Shown piece by piece: positions 1-8,270 of a stretch of DNA of 64,000 nt. The DNA comes from Neptunomonas qingdaonensis (lineage in GTDB: Bacteria; Pseudomonadota; Gammaproteobacteria; Pseudomonadales; Balneatricaceae), in contig NZ_FOOU01000012.1 in assembly GCF_900113275.1 (NCBI RefSeq), positions 1-64,000 on the forward strand. The letters run 5' to 3'. Positions within the stretch are counted from its first letter, which is position 1. Each line of letters opens with the position of its first letter. Position numbers and translations under genes: made by a program. A model generated the notes under the pieces. The model had not been told where the DNA came from. It searched no databases and was given only the letters and a program-made list of their open reading frames with translations.

Positions 1-953
1 ACGGTTCCGGCTGGCCATTAGAGGGCGGTACCAGTGGTGGTTTCTTTATGTACCATGCTGAAAACAATCAGGCTTTTGTCGGTTTAATTGTCGACCTTAA
101 CTATGCCAACCCATACGTGAGCCCGTTTGATGAGTTTCAGCGTCTCAAGCATCATCCGGTACTAAAACAATATCTGGAAGGCGGCAAGCGTGTTTCCTAC
201 GGTGCCCGCGCCATCGCTAAAGGCGGCTTTAATGCGCTGCCAGAGATGACGTTTGCAGGCGGCCTGCTGATCGGCTGTAATGCCGGCACACTCAACTTTG
301 CCAAGATCAAAGGTACGCATACGGCGATGAAGTCCGGCATGCTGGCCGCCGAAAGTGTCTTTGACGCAATCAAAGGCGGTTGCAGCGGCGGTAAGCAGCT
401 AGAAAGTTTCAATACAGCGTTCAAAGCGTCCTGGTTACATGATGAACTGTACCGCTCACGCAACTTCGGCCCGGCCATGCACAAGTTCGGTCCCTATTTA
501 GGTGGCGCGTTCAACTTTATCGACCAGAACATTTTTGGCGGTAAACTGCCGATTACCCTGCGCGATGATCATGAAGACTATGCACAGATGCGTCCGGCGA
601 AAGAGTTCACACCGATCGACTATCCAAAACCGGATAACGTCTTAAGTTTTGATAAACTGACCTCAGTGTTTCTCTCCAACACCAATCATGAAGAGAACCA
701 GCCGTGCCACCTGGTGCTCAAAGACAGCAGCGTGCCGCTGAGCAAGAATCTGCCTTTATATGCAGAACCGGCGCAGCGTTACTGCCCTGCCGGCGTGTAT
801 GAAATCGTTGAGAGTGAAGCCGGCGAAGCAAGCTTCCAGATCAACTCACAGAACTGCGTTCACTGTAAAACCTGCGATATTAAAGATCCGGCTCAGAATA
901 TTACCTGGGTAACGCCAGAAGGCGGAGGTGGGCCTAACTATCCTAATATGTAA
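1..953 (+). CDS. Electron transfer flavoprotein-ubiquinone oxidoreductase, 3' part (5' end outside window)
   Basis: Passes electrons from reduced electron transfer flavoprotein to the ubiquinone pool at the inner membrane. The frame is already open at base 3 and reads GWPLEGGTSGGFFMYH, so the ATG at 48 is internal and the gene starts upstream of the window. Seen: the FAD/quinone-region signature with GGFNALPEMTFAGGLLIGC, and the C-terminal 4Fe-4S cluster with four cysteines (CPAGVYE, then NCVHCKTC) followed by DPAQNITWVTPEGGGGPNY, which is diagnostic of the family. About half of a usual ~550-residue protein is present. The last codons and the stop fall inside the first copy of a 16-bp tandem repeat, so the tail YPNM is repeat-derived. 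A clear terminator follows at 1061. Confidence 0.95.
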   Translation, partial: GSGWPLEGGTSGGFFMYHAENNQAFVGLIVDLNYANPYVSPFDEFQRLKHHPVLKQYLEGGKRVSYGARAIAKGGFNALPEMTFAGGLLIGCNAGTLNFAKIKGTHTAMKSGMLAAESVFDAIKGGCSGGKQLESFNTAFKASWLHDELYRSRNFGPAMHKFGPYLGGAFNFIDQNIFGGKLPITLRDDHEDYAQMRPAKEFTPIDYPKPDNVLSFDKLTSVFLSNTNHEENQPCHLVLKDSSVPLSKNLPLYAEPAQRYCPAGVYEIVESEAGEASFQINSQNCVHCKTCDIKDPAQNITWVTPEGGGGPNYPNM

Positions 954-1019
954 CAAGCCTAATATGTAACAAGCCTAATATGTAGCAGGCCAAATATGTG
1001 AGCCCTGATATGTAGTCCA
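942..1019. repeat. Decaying 16-bp tandem repeat across the ETF-QO stop codon
   Basis: The unit CCTAATATGTAACAAG occurs exactly at 942-957 and 958-973, then with growing divergence at 974-989, 990-1003 and 1004-1019. The first copy supplies the stop codon TAA (951-953); later copies carry TAA, TAG or TGA at the same place. It looks like slippage duplication followed by drift. Confidence 0.9.
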
Positions 1020-1060
1020 ACCTGTAAGATGCTTTGGATGAAACATTACAGTTTGACCTT

Positions 1061-1087
1061 AAAAGCACCTGCGGGTGCTTTTTGTTT
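1061..1087 (+). terminator. Rho-independent terminator of ETF-QO
   Basis: An AAAGCACC/GGGTGCTTT stem with a short TGC loop is followed by a T-rich run (TTTTTGTTTTT). It lies about 110 bases after the ETF-QO stop, just past the tandem repeat. Confidence 0.88.
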
Positions 1088-1221
1088 TTGGCAAAGCTAA
1101 AAACATTATTTAAAAACAACGGCGACAGCTGTTACATACAGGTGCTTTGTAACAGGCAACGTATTACTATGCGCCTCATTATCTAGACCTTGGTCGTATT
1201 ATTTTTTTATGGGAGTCAGAA

Positions 1222-1827
1222 ATGGATATCGCTGCTTATCTTAATGCAATGATTGCACTGTTTGTCATTATCGATCCGATTGGTGCGGCGCTTATATTTC
1301 ATTCGCTGGTTCCGGTTGATGATATGCGTCACAGAATAAAAATGGCGGTCAAAGCCGCTCTCATCTCTTCAACCTTATTGATTTTGTTCGGCAACTTTGG
1401 CGAGCCTTTGCTGCATAAACTGGGGATCAGTATCGATGCCTTACGTATATCGGGAGGCATTTTGTTATTTTATACAGCCTTCCATATGATCACTAAAGAT
1501 GCCGAGCATAGCAGTACGACCGAAAGGAAAGACATTGCGGTGTTTCCCATGTCCATTCCTATGTTGGCAGGTCCTGGATCGCTAACCTTGGCTATTTTGT
1601 TGTATTCCAAGGCAGCTGATTATGAAAGCAGCTTGTCAATTACCCTGGCGATTCTGACGATCAGTGCCGCTACTTTGATTATGATGATTCTGTCACGTTA
1701 CGTGAAGCGGGTAATCGGCAGAACCGGAGATGATATTTTACGTCGTTTCCTCGGGGTTATTCTGGCGGCTCTGGCCATTCAGTTTGTGCATGACGGTATT
1801 GTTAACCTCATTCAGCCTGTCCTTTAG
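1222..1827 (+). CDS. MarC/UPF0056-family integral membrane protein
   Basis: A 201-residue, strongly hydrophobic protein of the MarC family. Seen: the N-terminal FVIIDPIGAALIF signature (family motif around DPxG), a GGILLFYTAFHMI segment, the central PMSIPMLAGPGSLT motif and a C-terminal LAALAIQFVHDG segment; about six membrane helices. Length is normal for the family. The start ATG has GGAG nine bases upstream (gggagtcagaaATG). MarC was once linked to multiple antibiotic resistance but its transport function is not established, so no substrate is assigned. It stands alone and converges with the phosphoethanolamine transferase gene. Confidence 0.92.
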   Translation: MDIAAYLNAMIALFVIIDPIGAALIFHSLVPVDDMRHRIKMAVKAALISSTLLILFGNFGEPLLHKLGISIDALRISGGILLFYTAFHMITKDAEHSSTTERKDIAVFPMSIPMLAGPGSLTLAILLYSKAADYESSLSITLAILTISAATLIMMILSRYVKRVIGRTGDDILRRFLGVILAALAIQFVHDGIVNLIQPVL

Positions 1828-1888
1828 GGGGCTCATACCCATAATCAATATTCAATAATCAACAAGGTTAATGCCCTTTATTGCTACG

Positions 1889-3511
1889 CTATTCATAGTT
1901 TTCTTTTGAAATATATTGTGCAGGCAATGGCGTAGCTGAGATGTCAGATGCTATTTCGAAGAGACTGAATAGCGTATAACTCAGATTATCCTGACTGGTG
2001 GGTTTATCACGCATCTTTTGTGATTGTTCTACATCCACATCTGAGTGTTCGCCTGCCCAAATCATAAAAGGTACATGTGTCTGTGCATCAGGAGCAAACA
2101 GGTAGGGCATACCATGAAGGTAAACGCCATCCTCTCCAAGAGACTCGCCATGGTCACTCATATAAACTAGGGTTGTTTCATAACGCTGATTGTTATTTTT
2201 GAGGAGCTTGACCGTCTCTGCTAAGAAGTGATCGGTATATAAAATGGTATTGTCATAGGCATTGATAATCTCTTCTTGTGAGCAACTGGATAGCTCTGCT
2301 GACTTACAGACTGGCGTAAAGCGTTCAAACGCAGCGGGGTAGCGTTTGAAGTAGGCAGGCCCATGACTGCCCATTTGATGTAACACAATGAGGATGTCAC
2401 CGGGTTGTTGATCAATATGCGCTTGTAAACCAACCAGCATACCGGTATCACGGCATTCGATATCGCATAGGGTATTCACGTCTGGCGAGCGATAAGAGAC
2501 ATATTCAACACGATCAGCAACGCCTTTTGAATTAGAGTTATTGTCTCGCCACAAGACACTGACACCCGCCTTAGCAATAACATCAAGTACGTTCTCTGTA
2601 TGGTGCGCTTCTTCAACGTCGAAATCTGATTTTGGCGTAAATGAAAACATACATGGCACTGAGATAGCCGTCGATGTACCACACGAGGCTACCTGTGAGA
2701 AGTTGATGAGACTGCCTTCCTGATAAAGCCTAGTTAATTCCGGTGTTGTATCACGTGAGTAGCCGTTTAAAGACCAGTGATCGGCCCGTGCGGTCTCGCC
2801 CACCACCAGAATGACGAGTTCGTGGTGCGCATCTGTAGGAGGAGTGTTGGCCGCCTCTGCTACTTTGGTGAAAGATTGTGATGTGTTAGTGCTGGCTATC
2901 TTTGTGAGTAAATTGCCAGCAGAGTATATAGGATAAGCTGGGTTGGTATAAAAACGGAGTAATTTATGCTCGCGAAAGAAGCTTGCATAATGTTCACTGA
3001 AGGAAAAAATACAGATCAGCATCATAGCAAAAGCAGCGATGCCGGTTTGCAGCGTGTAGCGAGTTTCTGTGATGAAACGCTTATGTTTCCAGGGCAACAT
3101 CCAAATTAGCAGAACAGGAATGATACCGAACAGCCCCAGGCGCATCCAAAAGGCACCACTCATCAGATCACTTGCTTCAGATACATTGGTTTCGAGCATG
3201 TTGCGCAGCATAGTGCTATCGATCACTGTGCCGTATTGGTCAGTAAAGTAGGCAGACATTACCCCGATGATCAGCATGATAGTAACCGCAACGCGAGCGG
3301 GCAGAATAAGACGCACAATGCTTATCAGCACAACCAGTGACATAAACAATAGCACGCTGAGTGACACAACAAAGCCTGCATTTTCTGCCCATGGGTAAAC
3401 GTTAGTTACTTCTTTGAAAAAGGTGAAGTTAGCTGTTAACGTTAAAAAAAACGCGCTAACTAAGGTAAGGCGTGTAGGTGTTAATACAAGCGCTGACGTA
3501 AGCTGATTCAC
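1889..3511 (-). CDS. eptA: Lipid A phosphoethanolamine transferase (EptA family)
   Basis: Transfers phosphoethanolamine from phosphatidylethanolamine to lipid A on the periplasmic face of the inner membrane; in known relatives this lowers negative surface charge and raises polymyxin resistance. Seen in 540 residues: about five N-terminal membrane helices (to ~residue 175), then a periplasmic sulfatase-fold domain with the metal-binding VVGETARADHWSLNGY motif, the nucleophile region CGTSTAISVPCMFS (catalytic Thr), and SDHGESLGEDGVYLHGMPY with the metal-ligand Asp-His. Paired cysteines (CDIEC, CKSAELSSC) match the family's disulfides. The gene is monocistronic, with no adjacent PmrAB-type two-component genes; the 5' region carries a perfect palindrome at 3633. 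Confidence 0.93.
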   Translation of the reverse strand: MNQLTSALVLTPTRLTLVSAFFLTLTANFTFFKEVTNVYPWAENAGFVVSLSVLLFMSLVVLISIVRLILPARVAVTIMLIIGVMSAYFTDQYGTVIDSTMLRNMLETNVSEASDLMSGAFWMRLGLFGIIPVLLIWMLPWKHKRFITETRYTLQTGIAAFAMMLICIFSFSEHYASFFREHKLLRFYTNPAYPIYSAGNLLTKIASTNTSQSFTKVAEAANTPPTDAHHELVILVVGETARADHWSLNGYSRDTTPELTRLYQEGSLINFSQVASCGTSTAISVPCMFSFTPKSDFDVEEAHHTENVLDVIAKAGVSVLWRDNNSNSKGVADRVEYVSYRSPDVNTLCDIECRDTGMLVGLQAHIDQQPGDILIVLHQMGSHGPAYFKRYPAAFERFTPVCKSAELSSCSQEEIINAYDNTILYTDHFLAETVKLLKNNNQRYETTLVYMSDHGESLGEDGVYLHGMPYLFAPDAQTHVPFMIWAGEHSDVDVEQSQKMRDKPTSQDNLSYTLFSLFEIASDISATPLPAQYISKENYE

Positions 3512-3632
3512 AAGCGGTTCTCTCGGTGAATATGTATAGGATGACGTGTGGCGGCGGTTTTATTATCAGACAAATTGAATATCTGACAAGTAGCACCCCA
3601 GAAGTAGAGATACAAAGACAGATTTAGTTCAT

Positions 3633-3648
3633 TACTGAATATTCAGTA
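3633..3648. promoter_or_regulatory. Perfect 16-bp palindrome upstream of eptA
   Basis: TACTGAATATTCAGTA is a perfect inverted repeat about 125 bases upstream of the eptA start, in a non-coding AT-rich stretch. It could be an operator. The half-sites resemble LexA half-sites, but the spacer is four bases too short for LexA. Confidence 0.4.
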
Positions 3649-3716
3649 TAAGCAATATTTTATATAGCATGCGTTTCTGCTAGTCGTGTAAGTCATAATA
3701 GAGGAGAGGGAGTATC

Positions 3717-3752
3717 AAAAAACTGCGGGTGAAAACTTCATTTTCACCCGCA
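3717..3752 (-). terminator. Rho-independent terminator of the MFS transporter gene
   Basis: A perfect 12-bp stem TGCGGGTGAAAA/TTTTCACCCGCA with a 5-base loop (3724-3752). On the minus strand it is followed by a six-T run (complement of 3717-3722). It sits 35 bases past the MFS stop codon. Confidence 0.9.
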
Positions 3753-3757
3753 TGTGC

Positions 3758-3793
3758 CTTATTGCAGCCTTGGCCATTCAGTTTGTTTATAAC
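3758..3793 (+). pseudogene. Possible relic of a marC-like 3' end
   Basis: This stretch reads LIAALAIQFVYN on the + strand, closely matching the LAALAIQFVHDG segment near the C-terminus of the MarC-family protein at 1222-1827. Sixteen bases (tggccattcagtttgt) are identical at 1772-1787 and 3771-3786. No further MarC-like coding is visible on either side, and the stretch overlaps the stop of the convergent MFS gene. It may be a duplication relic or a chance match. Confidence 0.35.
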
Positions 3794-4992
3794 GAGACCG
3801 GAACTGGTTGAGATAGTCGGGTTTCTTCGCCATCTGCTGGGCTGTCAGGTACTAATTGCGCGAGCACTAGTGAGATGCCCGCCATCGCCGCACCTGCATA
3901 AAAGACAATAGCAGGGGATATCAGCCACAATAACCCAAAACTGGCTGGTATGACGACTGCGGCGATGTGGTTAATCGTAAAAGAGACGCCTGCCGTCGGC
4001 GCGATATCTTCTGGCGATGATATTTTTTGGAAATAGGTTTTTATGGCGATGGCCATGGCAAAGAACAGGTGATCGATAATATAAAGGGTTGCTCCCCACG
4101 TGGCACTCTCGACCAGCGCATAAGCACTGAACACGCCAATCAGACCAATATATTCAAAGGTTAAGGCGCGCCTTTCTCCCCAGTGAGCAATAAGTTTTCC
4201 AATCATTGGCGCAACTATAATGTTGATTGCCATATTGGCAATAAACATCAGGGTTATCTCGGAAGCCGTAAAATCAAATTTCTCGACCATCAGAAAGCCA
4301 GCAAATACGACAAATATCTGGCGTCGGGCACCGCTCATAAAAACCAGCGCGTAGTAAAGCCAGTAACGTTTCTTCAGGAACAGCTTTTTGCGTTGCTCTA
4401 CTTTTTCCGGAAAATGCGGGAAAAGGCTCCAGGCCGTTACTGCGAGCATAAACGTGATGCCACCGCCGATCAGGTAGATCCAGATCATGGATAGTCCAAA
4501 GTACTCAAGCCCGATATATACCATGCCGTAGGCGGTCAGAGCGGTTGCCGAGCCCATCGCAATCAGCTTTCCCATCACTTTTGGCGCTTCGCCCTTTTTC
4601 AGCCATTGCAGCTGTAGTGATTGGTTAACTGTTTCAAAATAGTGGAAACCAACAGACATCAATACTGTGGTAAAACACAATCCCATAAAGCTGGGTAATA
4701 AACCGGTCAGTGCTGTTCCCAGACCAAGCAGGGCCAATGAAACCACCGCCAGCGTTTGTTCTTTGATAATTAATAGTAAAAAGATAACAGCAAAAGAAAG
4801 GAAGCCGGGGATTTCTCGCAGGCTTTGCAGGATGCCCATGTCGGCGCCATCAAATTGCGCATACTCCACCGAGAAGTTGTTGATGAGTGCCATCCATGTT
4901 CCCATAGAAAAGGGCATGGCAGCTGCCATGATAAACAGCAATACAGTGGGTTGACGCCAGCGCGGTGAGTGGTTTTCAGTTTCCATGAGCAT
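3787..4992 (-). CDS. Major facilitator superfamily transporter
   Basis: About 400 residues with the hydrophobicity of a 12-helix MFS carrier and the cytoplasmic break near the middle (HFPEKVEQRKKLFLKKRYW), the basic loop that normally separates the two six-helix halves. Substrate cannot be told from the sequence. Several starts are possible: an upstream ATG at 5016, and two closely spaced ATGs (ATGCTCATGG) near 4992; the second group follows a GATAGAG stretch and lies just before the first membrane helix, so I prefer it. It ends in a strong terminator and is probably transcribed alone. Confidence 0.85.
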   Translation of the reverse strand: MLMETENHSPRWRQPTVLLFIMAAAMPFSMGTWMALINNFSVEYAQFDGADMGILQSLREIPGFLSFAVIFLLLIIKEQTLAVVSLALLGLGTALTGLLPSFMGLCFTTVLMSVGFHYFETVNQSLQLQWLKKGEAPKVMGKLIAMGSATALTAYGMVYIGLEYFGLSMIWIYLIGGGITFMLAVTAWSLFPHFPEKVEQRKKLFLKKRYWLYYALVFMSGARRQIFVVFAGFLMVEKFDFTASEITLMFIANMAINIIVAPMIGKLIAHWGERRALTFEYIGLIGVFSAYALVESATWGATLYIIDHLFFAMAIAIKTYFQKISSPEDIAPTAGVSFTINHIAAVVIPASFGLLWLISPAIVFYAGAAMAGISLVLAQLVPDSPADGEETRLSQPVPVSL

Positions 4993-5163
4993 CGCTCTAT
5001 CAGTTCGTCCTACCACCTTAGCGCTTTATAATTGAGTGCGATAGTGGGATTTGTGCAACAAATGGTGTGCGATCTGCAACGCAAGATAGAAAAAAACCAG
5101 TCAGCGGTGGCTAACTGGTAATAGGGGGTTACTTGATAAAAGGGAGCTTAGTAAAACAGTCTG

Positions 5164-5937
5164 CTATTTTTCTACAAAAGCGCGTTCAATCACATAATGG
5201 CCAGGTTCGCCGCGTTTGTGTTCAGAAAAGCCCATCTGGTCTAGCAGGGAGCATGTATCTTTGAGCATGCTTGGGCTACCACAGATCATAAAGCGATCAG
5301 CTTCAGGATTGAGTGGCGCTAAGCCGAGATCTTTGGCCAGCTTGCCGCTGGACATCAGATGAGTCAGGCGTCCGTTATTACGATATTTTTCGCGTGTAAC
5401 GGTAGGGTAATACATCAATTTTTCACTGATCAGCTCACCCAGGTATTCATGCTTGGGTAGATGATTGACGATCATGTCTGCATACGCCAGCTCGGATATA
5501 AAACGAACGCCGTGTGTCAGAATAACCTTGTCATAAGCTTCGTAAATTTCCGGATCCTTAATAATGCTCATGAAAGGCGCCAGGCCGGTGCCTGTGCTGA
5601 TCAGATAAAGGTTTTTGCCGGGTAGCAAATGATCATTGATCAGTGTGCCGGTAGGCTTTTTACTGATCAGTATCTGATCGCCGACTTTTATCTGCTGCAG
5701 TTTAGAGGTTAGAGGGCCGTCCTGAACCTTGATGCTAAAGAACTCGAGTTCCTCTTCATGGTTGGCGCTGGCAATACTGTAAGCGCGCATCAACGGGCGC
5801 CCTTCGTGTTCCAGGCCGATCATAGTAAAGTAGCCGTTCTTAAAGCGAAAACCGGCATCACGGGTTGTTTTGAAGCTAAACAGCGTGTCATTCCAATGAT
5901 GTACGCTGGTGACCTGTTCCTGACCAATGGATGACAT
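5164..5937 (-). CDS. fpr: Ferredoxin--NADP(+) reductase
   Basis: Moves electrons between NADPH and ferredoxin or flavodoxin through FAD in the cytoplasm. In 257 residues: the FAD-binding RAYSIAS motif (residues 51-57), the NADP-binding STGTGLAPF motif (~114), the CGSP motif (~219) and the C-terminal end YVIERAFVEK, which is the bacterial subclass I tail seen in Azotobacter and Pseudomonas enzymes. Length is standard. It is divergent from a LysR regulator, the arrangement known in Pseudomonas where FinR activates fpr under superoxide stress; the same control is likely here by context. Confidence 0.95.
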   Translation of the reverse strand: MSSIGQEQVTSVHHWNDTLFSFKTTRDAGFRFKNGYFTMIGLEHEGRPLMRAYSIASANHEEELEFFSIKVQDGPLTSKLQQIKVGDQILISKKPTGTLINDHLLPGKNLYLISTGTGLAPFMSIIKDPEIYEAYDKVILTHGVRFISELAYADMIVNHLPKHEYLGELISEKLMYYPTVTREKYRNNGRLTHLMSSGKLAKDLGLAPLNPEADRFMICGSPSMLKDTCSLLDQMGFSEHKRGEPGHYVIERAFVEK

Positions 5938-5963
5938 CTCTTTGTCTCTCTTTTTTAGTACGG

Positions 5964-5990
5964 TTAGTTCTAAGTGCTATTAGTTCTAAG
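5964..5990. promoter_or_regulatory. Direct repeat in the fpr-finR intergenic region
   Basis: TTAGTTCTAAG occurs exactly at 5964-5974 and again at 5980-5990, 16 bp apart, 27-53 bases upstream of the fpr start codon. It is a candidate binding site for the divergent LysR regulator or another factor. No classical T-N11-A box stands out with confidence. Confidence 0.4.
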
Positions 5991-6078
5991 CACGATTAAA
6001 TATTGTGACTAATGGTATAAAAGTGTAGCTTATCGGTAAAGCGGGATATTCGTATATAGATAATCGGAAATATCGATA

Positions 6079-6972
6079 ATGAAGTATTCACTACGTCAGC
6101 TGGAAGTATTTTTAGCGGTCGCGCATCACAACAATATAACGCGCGCCGCGGCGAGCCTGTCGATGTCGCAGTCAGCGGCCAGTAGCGCGTTACGTGATCT
6201 GGAAGAGCATTTTGATATTCAATTGTTTGATCGGGTAGGTAAACGATTGCAAATTAATGAATTGGGTCGTGTGGTACGCCCACGCGCCGAAGCATTGCTG
6301 GAGCGTGCCAGAAGCCTGGAAAATGAGCTGATGCAGCATCAGACACCCGGGCATCTTAAGTTAGGGGCTACGCTGACAATCGGTAACTACCTGGCCGTAG
6401 AGTTAATGGCTAAATATATGGCTAACCATCCGGGTAGGCGGGTGACACTGGATGTGGCGAATACCTCGGTGATTGTTGAAAAAGTTGCAAATTACGAACT
6501 GGACATCGGTTTGATAGAGGGAGAATCCAATGATGCTTCTCTGGAGTTTATCCCCTGGCTGGAAGATGAGTTGGTGGTATTTTGTGCTCCCTCTCACCCG
6601 TTAGCAAAAAAAACGGTGTTATCTGATCAGGATTTGCAAAGTGCGGGCTGGATTCTGCGAGAACAGGGATCAGGTACGCGACAGGCATTTGATTGGGCCA
6701 TGCACGGATTGCTCCCTAGTCTTAATGTGTTGCTGGAGTTACAACATACCGAAGCGATTAAGCGTTCAGTCAAAGCCGGCGTGGGTATCTCTTGTCTATC
6801 GAGGATCACTCTGCAGGAATCTTTTGTTAATAAAAGTCTGGTTGAGTTAAATGTTGCGGGTCGGGACATGCACCGCCAATTTTATCTGGTGCTGCATAAG
6901 CAAAAGTTCCGTAGCGCCGGAATTAACAACTGGCTGAAGATGTGTATAAATCGTGAGCAAACTATCGCTTAG
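6079..6972 (+). CDS. finR: LysR-family transcriptional regulator, FinR-like
   Basis: 297 residues. The N-terminal winged helix-turn-helix (residues 1-60: LRQLEVFLAVAHHNNITRAA, then SQSAASSALRDLEEHF) and the C-terminal periplasmic-binding-protein-like effector domain (from ~90) are typical of LysR proteins. It is divergent from fpr with a 141-base shared intergenic region, the same layout as finR/fpr in Pseudomonas, where FinR is needed for superoxide induction of fpr. The name rests on that synteny and the general family match, not on a diagnostic motif. No ligand is inferred. Confidence 0.8.
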   Translation: MKYSLRQLEVFLAVAHHNNITRAAASLSMSQSAASSALRDLEEHFDIQLFDRVGKRLQINELGRVVRPRAEALLERARSLENELMQHQTPGHLKLGATLTIGNYLAVELMAKYMANHPGRRVTLDVANTSVIVEKVANYELDIGLIEGESNDASLEFIPWLEDELVVFCAPSHPLAKKTVLSDQDLQSAGWILREQGSGTRQAFDWAMHGLLPSLNVLLELQHTEAIKRSVKAGVGISCLSRITLQESFVNKSLVELNVAGRDMHRQFYLVLHKQKFRSAGINNWLKMCINREQTIA

Positions 6973-7047
6973 TTGTTTGTTTCATGACCAAAAAAACTCA
7001 AATAACGATTATTTTTACCTTTTATGCAAAAACATCCAGTCAGAGGG

Positions 7048-7075
7048 TTGACACTTTTTCTCAACACTATAGAAT
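7048..7075 (+). promoter_or_regulatory. Sigma-70 promoter of the tRNA operon
   Basis: A perfect -35 TTGACA (7048-7053) and a -10 TAGAAT (7070-7075) are separated by 16 bases. A GC-rich discriminator (ctgcgccc) follows, typical of stringently controlled stable-RNA promoters. It lies 16 bases upstream of the first tRNA. Confidence 0.82.
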
Positions 7076-7091
7076 CTGCGCCCATCCAAGA

Positions 7092-7179
7092 GGAGGGGTG
7101 GCTGAGTGGTCGAAAGCACCGGTCTTGAAAACCGACGAGTCGCGAGGCTCCCAGGGTTCGAATCCCTGCCCCTCCGCCA
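7092..7179 (+). tRNA. tRNA-Ser (anticodon UGA)
   Basis: 88 bases including an encoded CCA. Acceptor stem GGAGGGG/CCCCTCC, discriminator G, anticodon loop CTTGAAA with anticodon TGA (7126-7128), a long variable arm as expected for serine tRNA, and a TTCGAAT T-loop. Confidence 0.97.
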
Positions 7180-7193
7180 TTGGATACTGAAGT

Positions 7194-7269
7194 TCCTCGA
7201 TAGCTCAGTTGGTAGAGCAGTAGACTGTTAATCTATTGGTCGCTGGTTCGAGTCCAGCTCGAGGAGCCA
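7194..7269 (+). tRNA. tRNA-Asn (anticodon GUU)
   Basis: 76 bases with encoded CCA. Acceptor TCCTCGA/TCGAGGA, D-arm GCTCAGTTGGTAGAGC, anticodon loop CTGTTAA with anticodon GTT (7227-7229), T-loop TTCGAGT. Confidence 0.97.
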
Positions 7270-7277
7270 CTTCAGGC

Positions 7278-7353
7278 GGGGCGTTAGCTCAGTTGGTAGA
7301 GCAGTTGGCTTTTAACCAATTGGTCATAGGTTCAAATCCTATACGCCCCACCA
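7278..7353 (+). tRNA. tRNA-Lys (anticodon UUU), copy 1
   Basis: 76 bases with encoded CCA. Acceptor GGGGCGT/ACGCCCC, discriminator A, anticodon loop CTTTTAA with anticodon TTT, T-loop TTCAAAT. Identical to the copy starting 100 bases downstream. Confidence 0.97.
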
Positions 7354-7377
7354 TTTTTTACAGATCTACCTCAGGAC

Positions 7378-7453
7378 GGGGCGTTAGCTCAGTTGGTAGA
7401 GCAGTTGGCTTTTAACCAATTGGTCATAGGTTCAAATCCTATACGCCCCACCA
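7378..7453 (+). tRNA. tRNA-Lys (anticodon UUU), copy 2
   Basis: Identical in all 76 bases to the previous tRNA-Lys; the two form a tandem duplication with a 100-bp period. No convincing rho-independent terminator follows before greB. Confidence 0.97.
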
Positions 7454-7673
7454 TCCTGAAGTCTGATTTTCTGCGCAATACCCTCGAATCAATTCTCATT
7501 CCTTTGCTTTATCTTCATATCTCTATTTTCATACGTCTAGATTTCCATCCGCACTGAAATACTCTCGTCAATAGCATTATTCTGCCTTCGTCTTTCTGTT
7601 AATTTATAAACAACAATGCCATCTTGTTATACGCTTGATAGCGTTATTGATATTCGGATAGGGTCAGGATCTT

Positions 7674-8156
7674 ATGAAAACAAATTTGATAACCCGCGAA
7701 GGCTATGAGGCCTTACAGAAGGAGCTGAATTACCTGTGGCGGGAGCATCGGCCTGATATCACCAAAAAAGTGACCTGGGCGGCGAGCCTGGGAGATCGTA
7801 GTGAAAATGCTGACTACCAGTACAATAAAAAACTCTTGCGAGAAATTGACCGGCGAGTGAGATATCTGCGCAAGTGCCTGGACCAGTTGAAAATTGTGGA
7901 TTACTCACCTCAGCAGGATGGCAAAGTCTTTTTCGGTGCCTGGGTTGAGATTATCAACGAAGATGATGAACTAAAAAGGTTTCGCATCGTCGGAGGAGAT
8001 GAAATCTACGGCCGTAATGATTACATATCGATTGATTCACCGATGGCGCGAGCCCTCCTGAAAAAAGCGATTGATGATGAGGTAGTCGTCTCTACTCCTA
8101 AAGGAGAGAAAGTCTGGTATGTTAATGCGATATCTTATCCGCAGATTGTGCTGTGA
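7674..8156 (+). CDS. greB: Transcription elongation factor GreB
   Basis: Binds the secondary channel of backtracked RNA polymerase and stimulates cleavage of the nascent RNA 3' end. 160 residues, standard length: N-terminal coiled-coil (residues 1-75) with the acidic tip region SLGDRSENADYQYNKK and the GreB-specific RxxRYLRKCLD stretch, then the FKBP-like C-terminal domain ending in WYVNAISY. ATG preceded by AGG within 10 bases. It stands between the tRNA operon and tamA, apparently as a single gene. Confidence 0.96.
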   Translation: MKTNLITREGYEALQKELNYLWREHRPDITKKVTWAASLGDRSENADYQYNKKLLREIDRRVRYLRKCLDQLKIVDYSPQQDGKVFFGAWVEIINEDDELKRFRIVGGDEIYGRNDYISIDSPMARALLKKAIDDEVVVSTPKGEKVWYVNAISYPQIVL

Positions 8157-8270
8157 AGGTGGCGTGAAACTTGTGTAAATGATGTATGAAGATAAGCAGG
8201 GTGTTTCTGTTTGATCAGTGGCAGCTATTCTTTAGAATAATCTTCAGAATAAGGTTTTATCGTATTGCTG

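Noticed and set aside
942-1019. CRISPR-like array
   Set aside because: Units are 16 bp directly adjoining with no spacers; a plain tandem repeat. The same applies to 8321-8390 and 62023-62112.
3633-3648. LexA (SOS) box
   Set aside because: Half-sites TACTG/CAGTA fit, but the spacer is six bases instead of ten.
7092-7453. tRNA operon as an integration site for a mobile island
   Set aside because: No integrase, no repeated tRNA 3' end other than the whole-gene Lys duplication, and housekeeping genes on both sides.
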